NCBI RefSeq assembly: GCF_016428755.1
Contig: NZ_JAELTI010000008.1
Location: 1-64,000 of the forward strand
Source of the DNA: Allobosea sp. ASV33
Lineage (GTDB): Bacteria > Pseudomonadota > Alphaproteobacteria > Rhizobiales > Beijerinckiaceae
Direction: 5' to 3'
Length of the DNA: 64,000 nucleotides
Shown here one piece after another: positions 48,323 through 56,694 of the stretch. Under the pieces are notes generated by a model. It was not told the origin of the DNA. It was given only the letters and a program-made list of their open reading frames with translations, and ran no database searches. Positions within the stretch are counted from its first letter, which is position 1; each line of letters begins with the position of its first letter. The translations under genes were made by a program, and so were the position numbers.

Positions 48323-49486
48323 ATGAAATTGCGCGGATTGCTCTTCGGCATCGCGACGACGCTGGCGGCCTCCACGGCGCTGGCCCAGCAGCCGGTCAAG
48401 ATCGGCATGATCACCACCTTGTCGGGTCCCGGCGGCTATCTCGGCCAGGACATCCGCGACGCCTTCAAGCTCGCCATCGACCTGGAGGGCGGCAAGCTCG
48501 GCGGCGTGCCGGTCGAGCTCGTCGTCGAGGACGATGCGCTGAAGCCCGGCCAGGGCAAGCAGATCGCCGAGAAGATGCTGAAGACCGACGGCATCAGGAT
48601 CATGACCGGTATCGTCTTCTCGAACGTCGCCGGCGCGACCGTGCCCGATATCGTCGATTCGGGCGCGCTCTATGTCAGCCCGAACGCCGCGCCTTCGAAT
48701 TTCGCCGGCAAGGAGTGCAACGCCAACTACTTCGTCGTGTCCTGGCAAAACGACAGCCTGCACGAGAGCGCCGGGCAATACGCCACCAATCTCGGCTACA
48801 AGAAGGCCTTCATCCTCGCCCCGAACTACCAGGCCGGCAAGGATGCGCTGACCGGCTTCAAGCGCATGTTCAAGGGCGAGATCGCTGGCGAGGTCTATAC
48901 CCGCCTCGACCAGACCGATTTCGCCCCGGAAATGGCGCAGATCCGCGCGGCCAATCCCGATGTCGTCTTCCAGTTCCATCCCGGCGGCCTCGGCATCGCC
49001 TTCCTGCGCCAGTATCAGCAGGCCGGCCTGCTCGGAACGATCCCGATGGTGCTGGCCGAGCCCTCGCTTGACTCGACCACGCTGAAGGCGGTCGGCGAAT
49101 CCGCGCTCGGCCTCAACGTCACCGCGCACTGGAATTCGGATTTCGACAACGCGGCCAACAAGAAATTCATGGAGGCCTGGACCAAGGCCTATAATCGCGC
49201 CCCGACCTATTATGCCAGCCAGGGCTACGACGCCGCGCTCGCCATCGCCTCGGCTCTGAAGGCGACCGGCGGCAAGACCGACGTGCCCGCGCTGCGCACG
49301 GCACTGGCCAAGGCCGATTTCCAGTCGGTCCGCGGCGCCTTCAAGTTCGGCCCGAACCAGCACCCGGTGCAGGATTGGTATTCCCTGAAGGTCGAAAAGG
49401 GCGCCGACGGCACGCCGGTGCTCAAGACCACCGGCAAGGTGCTGAGCAACCACGGCGACGTCTACGCCAAGGACTGCAAGCTCTGA
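48323..49486 (+). CDS. Branched-chain-amino-acid-type ABC substrate-binding protein
   Basis: 387 residues. Signal peptide (LLFGIATTLAASTALAQ), then a Peripla_BP_6 type I binding fold: VKIGMITTLSGPGGYLGQDIR, ELVVEDDALKPGQGKQIAEKM, FILAPNYQAGKDAL and PTYYASQGYDAALAI. LivJ relatives bind amino acids, but many members of this cluster type bind aromatic acids; here the neighbours suggest an aromatic amine substrate. GGAG lies 6 bases before ATG 48323 and only 3 before ATG 48320, so the second is used. A palindromic element separates it from livH. Confidence 0.9.
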   Translation: MKLRGLLFGIATTLAASTALAQQPVKIGMITTLSGPGGYLGQDIRDAFKLAIDLEGGKLGGVPVELVVEDDALKPGQGKQIAEKMLKTDGIRIMTGIVFSNVAGATVPDIVDSGALYVSPNAAPSNFAGKECNANYFVVSWQNDSLHESAGQYATNLGYKKAFILAPNYQAGKDALTGFKRMFKGEIAGEVYTRLDQTDFAPEMAQIRAANPDVVFQFHPGGLGIAFLRQYQQAGLLGTIPMVLAEPSLDSTTLKAVGESALGLNVTAHWNSDFDNAANKKFMEAWTKAYNRAPTYYASQGYDAALAIASALKATGGKTDVPALRTALAKADFQSVRGAFKFGPNQHPVQDWYSLKVEKGADGTPVLKTTGKVLSNHGDVYAKDCKL

Positions 49487-49497
49487 GGAACCAAGCC

Positions 49498-49641
49498 GTC
49501 ATTCCGGGGCAGGCCAAAGGCCTGAGCCCGGAACCCAGAACCGATGCCGCCGACGCGGTGGCGCTGTACCGTTCCGCTTGACGATGAGACGCATCGGTTC
49601 TGGATTCCGGGCTCTTCGCTGACGCGAAGCCCCGGAATGAC
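49498..49641. repeat. Intergenic palindromic element, copy 13 (145-bp subtype)
   Basis: 144 bases, GTCATTCCGGGGCAGGCC... to ...GCCCCGGAATGAC, internal CCCGGAACCCAGAACCGATGC as in copy 9. It lies exactly between the binding-protein gene and the first permease gene, 12 bases after the stop. Confidence 0.88.
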
Positions 49642-49686
49642 AGCGTCGTTTCGATCCAAATCCAGCGCGTTCCAACCCCGGCAACA

Positions 49687-50601
49687 ATGACGCTCGTTCT
49701 CGAACAATTGCTCAACGGCCTGCAGTTCGGCGTGATGCTGTTCCTGCTCGCGGCCGGGCTGACGCTGATCTTCGGCATCATGGGTGTGATCAACCTCGCC
49801 CACGGCTCGCTCTACATGGTCGGCGCCTATGCCGCCGCCTTCGCCGCGGCGCAGACCGGCTCATTCCTGCTTGCCCTTCTCGCCGGCCTCGCCGCAGCCG
49901 CCTTCATCGGCATGGTGATGGAGCTCGTCGTGCTGCGCCGGCTCTATGCGCGCGACCATCTCGACCAGGTGCTGGCGACCTTCGCTCTGATCCTGATCTT
50001 CAACCAGAGCGTGACCATCCTGTTCGGACGGCAACCGCTCTTCGTCGCGATTCCCCCCGCGCTGAACGGCTCGGTCCAGCTCCTGCCGGGATTGGTCTAC
50101 CCGGTCTATCGCCTCGCCATCATCGCGGTCGGCCTCCTCGTCGCGCTCGGCCTCTACCTGCTGATCAACCGCACCCGCGTCGGCATGCTGGTTCGGGCCG
50201 GCGCCACCCATCGCGAGATGGTGCGCGCGCTCGGCGTCGATATCCGCCTGCTCTACACCGCCGTCTTCGGGCTCGGCGCCTTGCTTGCCGGCCTCGCCGG
50301 GCTGATGGCCGGGCCGATCTTGGCCGTGCAGGTCGGCATGGGCGAGCAGATCCTGATCATGACCTTCGTCGTGGTGGTGATCGGCGGCGTCGGCTCGATC
50401 CGCGGCGCCTTCTTCGGCGCGCTGATCGTCGGCCTCGTCGACACGTCGTTGCGCGCCTTCGCGCCCGGCCTGCTGCGCCATGTCATGACGGGGTCGGAGG
50501 CCGATGCGCTCGGGGCCGGCCTCGCCTCGATGGGCATCTACCTGCTGATGGCGATCGTGCTGCTGGTGCGGCCCAAGGGACTGTTCCCCGCCCATGTCTG
50601 A
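49687..50601 (+). CDS. LivH-type ABC permease
   Basis: 304 residues with about eight membrane helices. It has the BPD_transp_2 (LivH) opening LNGLQFGVMLFLLAAGLTLIFGIMGVINLAHGSLYMVGAY and the cytoplasmic coupling region RAGATHREMVRALGVDIRLLYTAVFGLGALLAGLAG. It forms the inner-membrane channel with the LivM homologue. It ends with an 8-base overlap into the next gene. Confidence 0.93.
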   Translation: MTLVLEQLLNGLQFGVMLFLLAAGLTLIFGIMGVINLAHGSLYMVGAYAAAFAAAQTGSFLLALLAGLAAAAFIGMVMELVVLRRLYARDHLDQVLATFALILIFNQSVTILFGRQPLFVAIPPALNGSVQLLPGLVYPVYRLAIIAVGLLVALGLYLLINRTRVGMLVRAGATHREMVRALGVDIRLLYTAVFGLGALLAGLAGLMAGPILAVQVGMGEQILIMTFVVVVIGGVGSIRGAFFGALIVGLVDTSLRAFAPGLLRHVMTGSEADALGAGLASMGIYLLMAIVLLVRPKGLFPAHV

Positions 50602-51616
50602 GAACGCCCTCACCCGCACCGACACCGCCGCGTCCGGATCGGGCCGCATCATCGCGCTGATCGCCCTTGCCGCAGCGCTGATCGCCCTGCCCTTCGTCGT
50701 CCAGGCGCTCGGCCAGCCGGCGCTGGTGCCGCTGGCGACGCGCGTCCTGATCTACGCGATCGCCGCCGCCAGCCTGAACCTCGCGCTCGGCTTCGGCGGG
50801 ATGGTGAGCTTCGGCCACGCCGCCTTCTTCGGCATCGGCGGCTACGCGGTCGGCATCCTATACCGCACGATGATGGACGACGCGCTCTTCCTCGGCTTCA
50901 TCCCCGGCACGGACCAGCTCCTGATCACGCTGCCGGCCGCGATCCTCGTCGCCGGCCTCTTCGCCTGCATCATCGGCGCGCTCTCGCTGCGCACCGCCGG
51001 CGTGCAGTTCATCATGATCACGCTCGCCTTCGCGCAGATGCTGTTCTTCCTCTTCGTCTCGCTCAAGGCCTATGGCGGCGATGACGGCATGACGATCCGC
51101 CGCCGCAACGCGCTGTTCGACCTCAACACCCGCGACGATGTCACCTTCTATTTCATCTGCCTGGCGATCGCGGCGCTGGTCTTCCTCGTGCTCTGGCGCA
51201 TCGTCGGCTCGCGCTTCGGCATGGTGCTCGCGGGCATCCGCCAGAACGAGCGGCGCATGGCGGCGATCGGCATCGCGCCCTATCGCTACAAGCTCGCCGC
51301 CTTCGTCATCTCCGGCATGGGCGCAGGGCTCGCCGGCGCGCTGATGGCGAACTACCTGCGCTTCGTCAGCCCCGACATGCTGCACTGGACCAAGTCCGGC
51401 GAGCTGATGATCATGGTCATCCTCGGCGGCGTCGGCACCTTGCTCGGCCCGCTGCTCGGCGCTGCCGCGCTGGTCATCCTCGAAACCGTGCTGACGAGCT
51501 GGACCGAGCATTGGCAGCTCGTGCTCGGGCCGATCCTGCTGCTCGTCGTGCTCTTCACCCAGGGCGGATTGAACGGGCTCCTCAATCGCCTCGGCCTCGG
51601 CAGGAGCGCGCCATGA
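50594..51616 (+). CDS. LivM-type ABC permease
   Basis: 340 residues, ten or so membrane helices. LivM-type motifs: YAIAAASLNLALGFGGMVSFGHAAFFGIGGY, LRTAGVQFIMITLAFAQM and AIGIAPYRYKLAAFVISGMGAGLAGAL. It overlaps livH by 8 bases and the ATPase gene by 4 (ATGA). It is the second half of the translocation channel. Confidence 0.93.
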   Translation: MSENALTRTDTAASGSGRIIALIALAAALIALPFVVQALGQPALVPLATRVLIYAIAAASLNLALGFGGMVSFGHAAFFGIGGYAVGILYRTMMDDALFLGFIPGTDQLLITLPAAILVAGLFACIIGALSLRTAGVQFIMITLAFAQMLFFLFVSLKAYGGDDGMTIRRRNALFDLNTRDDVTFYFICLAIAALVFLVLWRIVGSRFGMVLAGIRQNERRMAAIGIAPYRYKLAAFVISGMGAGLAGALMANYLRFVSPDMLHWTKSGELMIMVILGGVGTLLGPLLGAAALVILETVLTSWTEHWQLVLGPILLLVVLFTQGGLNGLLNRLGLGRSAP

Positions 51617-52365
51617 CCGCGACGCTGCTGTCCGTGCGCGGCCTGCGCAAGCGCTTCGGCGGCCTCGTCGCGACCGACGGCGTCGATCTCGATGTCCGCG
51701 ACGGCGAGATCCATGCGCTGATCGGCCCCAACGGCGCCGGCAAGACCACCCTGCTGACCCAGCTCTTCGGCGAGCTGACCCATGACGAGGGCGCGATCAC
51801 GCTGTCGGGCGAGGAGATCGGCGCCCTGTCGACGCCGCAGCGCGTGAAGCGCGGTGTCGCTCGCACCTTCCAGATCAACCAGCTCCTGCCGGACTTCACG
51901 ATGCTCGACAATGTCGCGCTCGCCGTGCAGGCCCATGATGGCCACAGCTTCCGCTTCTTCGGCAACGCCCGCCGCGACGAAGCGTTGCGCGGCCGCGCCC
52001 GCCAGCATCTTGCGACCGCAGGTCTGAGCCACCGCGCCGAGGTCAAGGTCGCCGATCTCTCCCATGGCGAGCAGAAGCAGCTCGAATTCGCGATCGCGCT
52101 CGCCTGCGAGCCGCGCCTGCTCCTGCTCGACGAGCCGATGGCGGGGCTCGGCCATGCCGAGAGCGAGCAGATGGTCGCGATGCTCTCAGGCCTGAAGGGC
52201 CGCGTCACCATGCTCCTGGTCGAGCATGACATGGACGCCGTCTTCGCCTTGGCCGACCGCATCTCCGTGCTGGTCTATGGCCGGGTCATCGCCACCGGCA
52301 CGGCCGATGAGATCCGCGACAATCCGGAGGTCCGCACCGCCTATCTCGGCGAGGGAGACGCCTGA
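51613..52365 (+). CDS. LivG-type ABC ATPase
   Basis: 250 residues. It has Walker A GPNGAGKTT, the LivG-type Q-loop region GVARTFQINQLLPDFTMLDNV, signature LSHGEQKQLEFAIAL, Walker B LLLLDEPMAGL and the switch H in LLVEHDMDAVF. The C-terminal BCA_ABC_TP tail NPEVRTAYLGEGD confirms the LivG subfamily. Starts at ATG 51613 inside the previous stop. Confidence 0.94.
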   Translation: MTATLLSVRGLRKRFGGLVATDGVDLDVRDGEIHALIGPNGAGKTTLLTQLFGELTHDEGAITLSGEEIGALSTPQRVKRGVARTFQINQLLPDFTMLDNVALAVQAHDGHSFRFFGNARRDEALRGRARQHLATAGLSHRAEVKVADLSHGEQKQLEFAIALACEPRLLLLDEPMAGLGHAESEQMVAMLSGLKGRVTMLLVEHDMDAVFALADRISVLVYGRVIATGTADEIRDNPEVRTAYLGEGDA

Positions 52366-53066
52366 TGCTCAGCGTGCGCAACCTGCAATCCGCCTATGGC
52401 CGAAGCCAGGTGCTGTTCGATGTCGCGCTCGACATCGCCGAGGGCGAGGTCGTGACCCTGCTCGGCCGTAACGGCATGGGCAAGACCACGACCGTGCGCT
52501 CGATCATGGGGCTGCTCGCGCCCAAGGGCGGCGACATCCGCTTCGAGAGCCGGGACGTCCGCGGCATCGCGCCCGAGAAGATCGCCCGCTGCGGCATCGG
52601 CCTCGTGCCCGAGGGCCGGCAGGTCTTCCCGACACTAAGCGTCCGCGAAAACCTCGTCGCCACTGCCTCGAACCGGCTCAAGCGCGCCTCGCCCTGGACG
52701 CTGGAACGGGTCTACGCCCTGTTCCCCCGCCTGCAGGAGCGCGCCGGCCAATCGGCCCGCACCCTCTCGGGCGGCGAGCAGCAGATGCTCGCGGTCGGCC
52801 GCGCGCTGATGACCAATCCGAAGCTCCTGATCCTCGATGAAGCGACGGAAGGCCTGGCGCCGGTGATCCGCGCCGAGATCTGGGGCTGCATCGAAGCATT
52901 GAAGGCGCAGGGCCAGTCGATCCTGCTGATCGACAAGAACATCAATGTGCTCAAGCGCATCGCCGACCGGCACTACATCATCGAAAAGGGCCGCACGGTC
53001 TGGTCCGGCTCCAGCACCGACCTCGCTGCCAATGCGGAACTGGTGCATCGCTATGTCGGCGTCTGA
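52365..53066 (+). CDS. LivF-type ABC ATPase
   Basis: 233 residues. It has Walker A GRNGMGKTT, RGIAPEKIARCGIGLVPEGRQVFPTLSVRENL (the LivF PEGR..F motif), signature LSGGEQQMLAVGRAL, and Walker B LLILDEATEGLAP. Starts one base inside the livG stop (TGATG) and overlaps the following hydrolase by 14 bases, so importer and enzymes are translationally coupled. Confidence 0.94.
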   Translation: MLSVRNLQSAYGRSQVLFDVALDIAEGEVVTLLGRNGMGKTTTVRSIMGLLAPKGGDIRFESRDVRGIAPEKIARCGIGLVPEGRQVFPTLSVRENLVATASNRLKRASPWTLERVYALFPRLQERAGQSARTLSGGEQQMLAVGRALMTNPKLLILDEATEGLAPVIRAEIWGCIEALKAQGQSILLIDKNINVLKRIADRHYIIEKGRTVWSGSSTDLAANAELVHRYVGV

Positions 53067-54180
53067 AACGGACCTCCTCGAAATCACCGCACAGAGCGTC
53101 GAGAACGACCCGGTCGAGGCCCTGCGCGACGCGCTGAGCGATGTCCTCGCCGGGCTTGTCGCGGCCGGCTGCGGCCCGCATCACCTGCGCGAGATGATCT
53201 GGGAAACCGACCGACCAGAAGCCTTCCATCTCTCTCGCCACGAAGTTGAGCTTGCCTATCGCGAAGTCTTCGCCGGCTTCCGCCCGCCGATCCGTCTCAC
53301 GCCGAAGAGCGAAGCCGGCCTCATCATCCGCGCCCGTCATGCCGCGGCGCAACCGCTGCCCGAGACGCTCGTAGACGGCTACAGCTTGCGCGAGCTCGGC
53401 CGGCAATACAGCCCGCGCCTGCAGGCCGATATGAAGGCGCTGTTCCGGCAATGGAGCCGCGACGGCGAGGCCTTCCGCACCCGCCATGGCGCCGCCGATC
53501 TCGCCTATGGCCCCGGCCGCTTCGAGACGCTCGACCTCTACCGCCCGGCCGGCGCCAAACGCGCGCCGGTCTTCGTCTTCATCCATGGCGGCTACTGGCA
53601 GGCCTCGGACAAGGTCCAGCACGCCCAGTTTTCGCAAGGGCTGCTCGATGCCGGCTATGCGGTGGCCATGCCGAACTACGGGCTGGCGCCTGATATGCCG
53701 CTGGAAGGCAGCATCGCCCAGAGCGTCGCCGCCCTGAATTTCCTCGTCCGCGAAGCCGATGCGCTCGGCCTCGACCCGACGCGCCTGCACATCTCCGGTC
53801 ATTCCGCCGGTGGGCATCTCGCCGCCATGGCGCTCTGCGCCCTGGATGCGCCGCCGGTCGCCTCGGCGCTGTTGCTGTCCGGCCTTTATGACCTCAATCC
53901 ACTCGGCCATCTCCCGCTCGGCCGGCTGCTCGGCCTCGACGACGCCGCACGCGCCACAAGGCTCAGCCCGATCGCCCAGCCGCGTCCGGAGGCGACGCGA
54001 ACCGCCTTCGCGGTCGGCGAAGGCGAGAGCGACGCCTTCAAGGCGCAATCGGCGGCACTCGCCGCAAAATGGCAAGCGCCGGCGCCCCTGATCTGCCCCG
54101 GCCATCATTTCAGCATGCTGGAAGGCCTCAACGGCGGCGCCCTACTCGACCTCGCCTTGCGAACGGCGGAAGGCTCATGA
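53053..54180 (+). CDS. RidA-like segment fused to an arylformamidase-like alpha/beta hydrolase
   Basis: 375 residues. The C-terminal ~265 residues are an alpha/beta hydrolase with oxyanion motif HGGYW (178-182), typical of kynurenine formamidase, nucleophile S251 in GHSAGGH, a likely acid D327 (GEGESDAF) and base H351/H352. The first ~105 residues look like the C-terminal half of a RidA/YjgF deaminase: DPVEALRDALSDVLAGLVAAGCGPHHL-type helix, EVELAYREVFAGF, and R81 in RPPIRLTP where RidA has its substrate arginine. The N-terminal strands of RidA are missing. 2-Aminomuconate deaminases belong to the RidA family, so this half fits the pathway. ATG 53053 lies within livF; ends ATGA with the next gene. 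Confidence 0.8.
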   Translation: MSASETDLLEITAQSVENDPVEALRDALSDVLAGLVAAGCGPHHLREMIWETDRPEAFHLSRHEVELAYREVFAGFRPPIRLTPKSEAGLIIRARHAAAQPLPETLVDGYSLRELGRQYSPRLQADMKALFRQWSRDGEAFRTRHGAADLAYGPGRFETLDLYRPAGAKRAPVFVFIHGGYWQASDKVQHAQFSQGLLDAGYAVAMPNYGLAPDMPLEGSIAQSVAALNFLVREADALGLDPTRLHISGHSAGGHLAAMALCALDAPPVASALLLSGLYDLNPLGHLPLGRLLGLDDAARATRLSPIAQPRPEATRTAFAVGEGESDAFKAQSAALAAKWQAPAPLICPGHHFSMLEGLNGGALLDLALRTAEGS

Positions 54181-54992
54181 CGCGCTCACACAAACCGCTC
54201 CGCCTAGCCCTGATCGGTTGGGGCGCGATCAATCGCCGCGTCGCGGAGCTGCTGGCGGAGAGAGGCAAAGGCGATATCGCCATCGTCGCCATCGCCGTCC
54301 GCAACCCCGCCGCAGCCACCGATCTTCACGCCGGTGCCAAGCTCATCACGACGACCGATGAACTGACCGACCTGAATCTCGACCTCATCGTCGAGGCCGC
54401 CGGGCGCGAGGCAGTCGGCATCTGGGGCGAGGCAGCGCTTGGAGCGGCGCCGGCCTTCGCCGTCGCCTCGACCAGCGCCTTCTGCGACGACGCCTTGCTC
54501 GCTCGCTTGATCGCTGCGGCCGAGAGCAGCGGCAGGCAAATCCTGATCCCGCCCGGCGCGCTCGCCGGCATCGACGGCATCGCCGCCGCCTCCCTCCTGC
54601 CGCTGGACGAGGTCGTCCATCGCATCGTCAAGCCGCCGGCCGCCTGGCGCGGGACTCCGGCCGAGAGCCTGATCGCGCTCGACGAGATCACCGAGGCGAC
54701 GGCCTTCTTCTCGGGAACCGCCCGCGAAGCCGCCTCGCGCTTCCCGCAGAACGCCAATGTCGCGGTCATCACCGCGCTCGCCGGCATCGGGCTCGACCGC
54801 ACCCGCGTCGAGCTCGTCGCCGACCCTGCAGCCGGCGGCAACGGCCATCACCTCAGCGCGCGCGGCGCCTTCGGCAAGCTCGACATCGCCATCGAGAACC
54901 GCCCGCTCGCCACGAACCCAAAATCCTCGGAGATGACGGCGCTCGGGCTGGTCCGGCTGATCGAGAACCGCGTGCGCACGCTGGTGCGCTGA
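54177..54992 (+). CDS. Aspartate dehydrogenase-like NAD(P) enzyme (NadX/DUF108 family)
   Basis: 271 residues. N-terminal Rossmann motif LIGWGAINRRVAELL. C-terminal aspartate-dehydrogenase domain with FPQNANVAVITALAGIGLDRTRV, the catalytic-histidine region GNGHHLSARGAFGKLDIAIENRPLATNPKSSEM (described by its H and G-FG elements), and TALGLVRLIEN. The family oxidises L-aspartate to iminoaspartate or runs in reverse as an amination; substrates vary. It overlaps the hydrolase by 4 bases, so it belongs to the importer operon. Its role in aromatic amine breakdown, if any, is unknown. Confidence 0.88.
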   Translation: MTRSHKPLRLALIGWGAINRRVAELLAERGKGDIAIVAIAVRNPAAATDLHAGAKLITTTDELTDLNLDLIVEAAGREAVGIWGEAALGAAPAFAVASTSAFCDDALLARLIAAAESSGRQILIPPGALAGIDGIAAASLLPLDEVVHRIVKPPAAWRGTPAESLIALDEITEATAFFSGTAREAASRFPQNANVAVITALAGIGLDRTRVELVADPAAGGNGHHLSARGAFGKLDIAIENRPLATNPKSSEMTALGLVRLIENRVRTLVR

Positions 54993-55000
54993 CCTTTCTT

Positions 55001-55104
55001 GTCATTCCGGGCGCAGCGAAGCGAAGACCCGGAATCCACGACTGGGCACCGCGCCCTTGGGCGGATTCCGGATCTGCGCCGCTGTGCGGCTTGTCCGGAA
55101 TGAC
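55001..55104. repeat. Intergenic palindromic element, copy 14
   Basis: 104 bases, GTCATTCCGGGCGCAGCGAAG... to ...TTGTCCGGAATGAC. It lies between the aspartate-dehydrogenase-like and aldehyde-dehydrogenase genes, 8 bases after the stop. Confidence 0.88.
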
Positions 55105-55129
55105 AATGGGGCAGCGCGCGTCATTCATA

Positions 55130-55155
55130 ATCAGATCAATCTGAATTTATCTGAT
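55130..55155. promoter_or_regulatory. Candidate operator upstream of the aldehyde dehydrogenase gene
   Basis: Perfect inverted repeat ATCAGAT (55130-55136), 12-base spacer, ATCTGAT (55149-55155). A second palindrome TCAGAT-CA-ATCTGA (55131-55144) is inside it. Three copies of one half-site in an AT-rich patch ~105 bases before the gene suggest a dimeric or tetrameric regulator, possibly one of the two LysR proteins. Confidence 0.55.
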
Positions 55156-55257
55156 TTAGCCGACTGGATCACAGAATGACCCGCCACCTATGGTCCTTCT
55201 GAAGACGGCGGATACGCCGCGCAAAGACCGCTGAACGCATCGCCAGCCGAGGCTTCC

Positions 55258-56691
55258 ATGACGACCTATCCCGATCTCAAGCTCTATATCGGCGGCGCCT
55301 GGCGGAAGACGGCCGAGGAGCAGCCGGTCATCAATCCGGCCGACGAGAGCGTCATCGGCGCGGTGCCGCTCGCCTCGCAGACCGATCTCGACGATGCGCT
55401 GACGGCTGCTGCCGAAGGCTTCAGAATCTGGAGCCGCATGGCTCCGCGCATCCGCGCCGAGATCATGCTGAAGGCCGCGGCGCTGATGCGCGAGCGCGTC
55501 GAGGAGATCGCGTATTCGATCACATTGGAGCACGGCAAGCCGCTGGCCCAGGCCCGGCTCGAAGTCGTCAGGGGCTGCGAGTTCTTCGAATGGGATGCGG
55601 CCGAGGGCCAGCGCGCCTATGGCCGCGTCATCCCGAGCGAGCCCGGCATCCGCTATGTCGTGATCCACCAGCCGGTCGGCACGGTCGCGGCCTTCTCGCC
55701 GTGGAATTTCCCGATGAGCCAGCCTTGCCGCAAGATCGCGGGCGCGCTCGCGGCCGGCTGCTCGATCATCATCAAGGCGGCGGAGGAAACCCCGGCCGGC
55801 GCCCTCCATATCGCGCGCGCCCTGCATGATGCCGGCGTCCCGCCCGGCGTGTTCAACCTTGTCTTCGGCGTACCCGCCAAGATTTCGGGTTATCTGATCC
55901 CGCAGGCGCAGACCCGTCTCGTCGCCTTCACCGGCTCGACCGCTGTCGGCAAGCATCTTTCGGAACTGGCCGCCCGCCATATGACGCCGGTGCTGATGGA
56001 GCTCGGCGGCCATGCCCCGGTCATCGTCTGCGACGATGTCGATCCCATCGCCGCGGCCCATCTCTCCGCCACGCGCAAGGTCCGCAATGCCGGACAGGTC
56101 TGCACCTCGCCGACCCGCTTCTTCGTGCAGCAGGACATCTACGAGCGCTTCACCAGGGCTTTCGTCGAGAAGGCGCAGGCCGTGACGGTCGGCAACGGCC
56201 TCGATGCCGGGACGCAGATGGGCCCAGTCGCCAACAATCGCCGCATCGAGGCGCTGGAAGCGCTGACCGCCGATGCGCGGGCTCGCGGCGGGCGCGTGCT
56301 GGCGGGCGGCGAGCGCCTCGGCAATCGCGGCTATTTCTTCCCGCCCACCGTTCTCACCGAACTGCCGGACGATGCCCGCGCACTGCGGGAGGAGCCCTTC
56401 GGCCCGATGGCGATCATCAACCCGGTGCGCACGGTCGAGGAAGCCATCGAGAAGGCCAATTCCCTGCCCTTCGGGCTCGCGGCCTATGGCTTCACGCATT
56501 CGGCGGCCCGCGCCGATCAGCTCGCCGACGGTATCGAGGCCGGCAATGTCTCGATCAACACGCTGGAGGCTTCGGTGGCGGAAGTGCCCTTCGGCGGCGT
56601 CAAGGACAGCGGCTATGGCCGCGAGGGCGGCGCCGAGGGCCTCGCCCACTACATGACGATCAAGACCCTGTCCCACCGGATGGCGATCTGA
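55258..56691 (+). CDS. NAD(P)-dependent semialdehyde dehydrogenase
   Basis: 477 residues. Aldehyde dehydrogenase fold with N150 (SPWNFP), E248 (MELGGHAPVIV) and catalytic C282 (NAGQVCTSP). Overall it is most like the succinate-semialdehyde (GabD) branch, ending GREGGAEGLAHYMTIK. In a 3-hydroxyanthranilate pathway an enzyme of this superfamily would oxidise 2-aminomuconate 6-semialdehyde. That assignment here is inference from context. SD GAGG lies near ATG 55258. It is separated from the upstream operon by a repeat and a putative operator, so it may have its own promoter. Confidence 0.9.
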   Translation: MTTYPDLKLYIGGAWRKTAEEQPVINPADESVIGAVPLASQTDLDDALTAAAEGFRIWSRMAPRIRAEIMLKAAALMRERVEEIAYSITLEHGKPLAQARLEVVRGCEFFEWDAAEGQRAYGRVIPSEPGIRYVVIHQPVGTVAAFSPWNFPMSQPCRKIAGALAAGCSIIIKAAEETPAGALHIARALHDAGVPPGVFNLVFGVPAKISGYLIPQAQTRLVAFTGSTAVGKHLSELAARHMTPVLMELGGHAPVIVCDDVDPIAAAHLSATRKVRNAGQVCTSPTRFFVQQDIYERFTRAFVEKAQAVTVGNGLDAGTQMGPVANNRRIEALEALTADARARGGRVLAGGERLGNRGYFFPPTVLTELPDDARALREEPFGPMAIINPVRTVEEAIEKANSLPFGLAAYGFTHSAARADQLADGIEAGNVSINTLEASVAEVPFGGVKDSGYGREGGAEGLAHYMTIKTLSHRMAI

Positions 56692-56694
56692 AGA

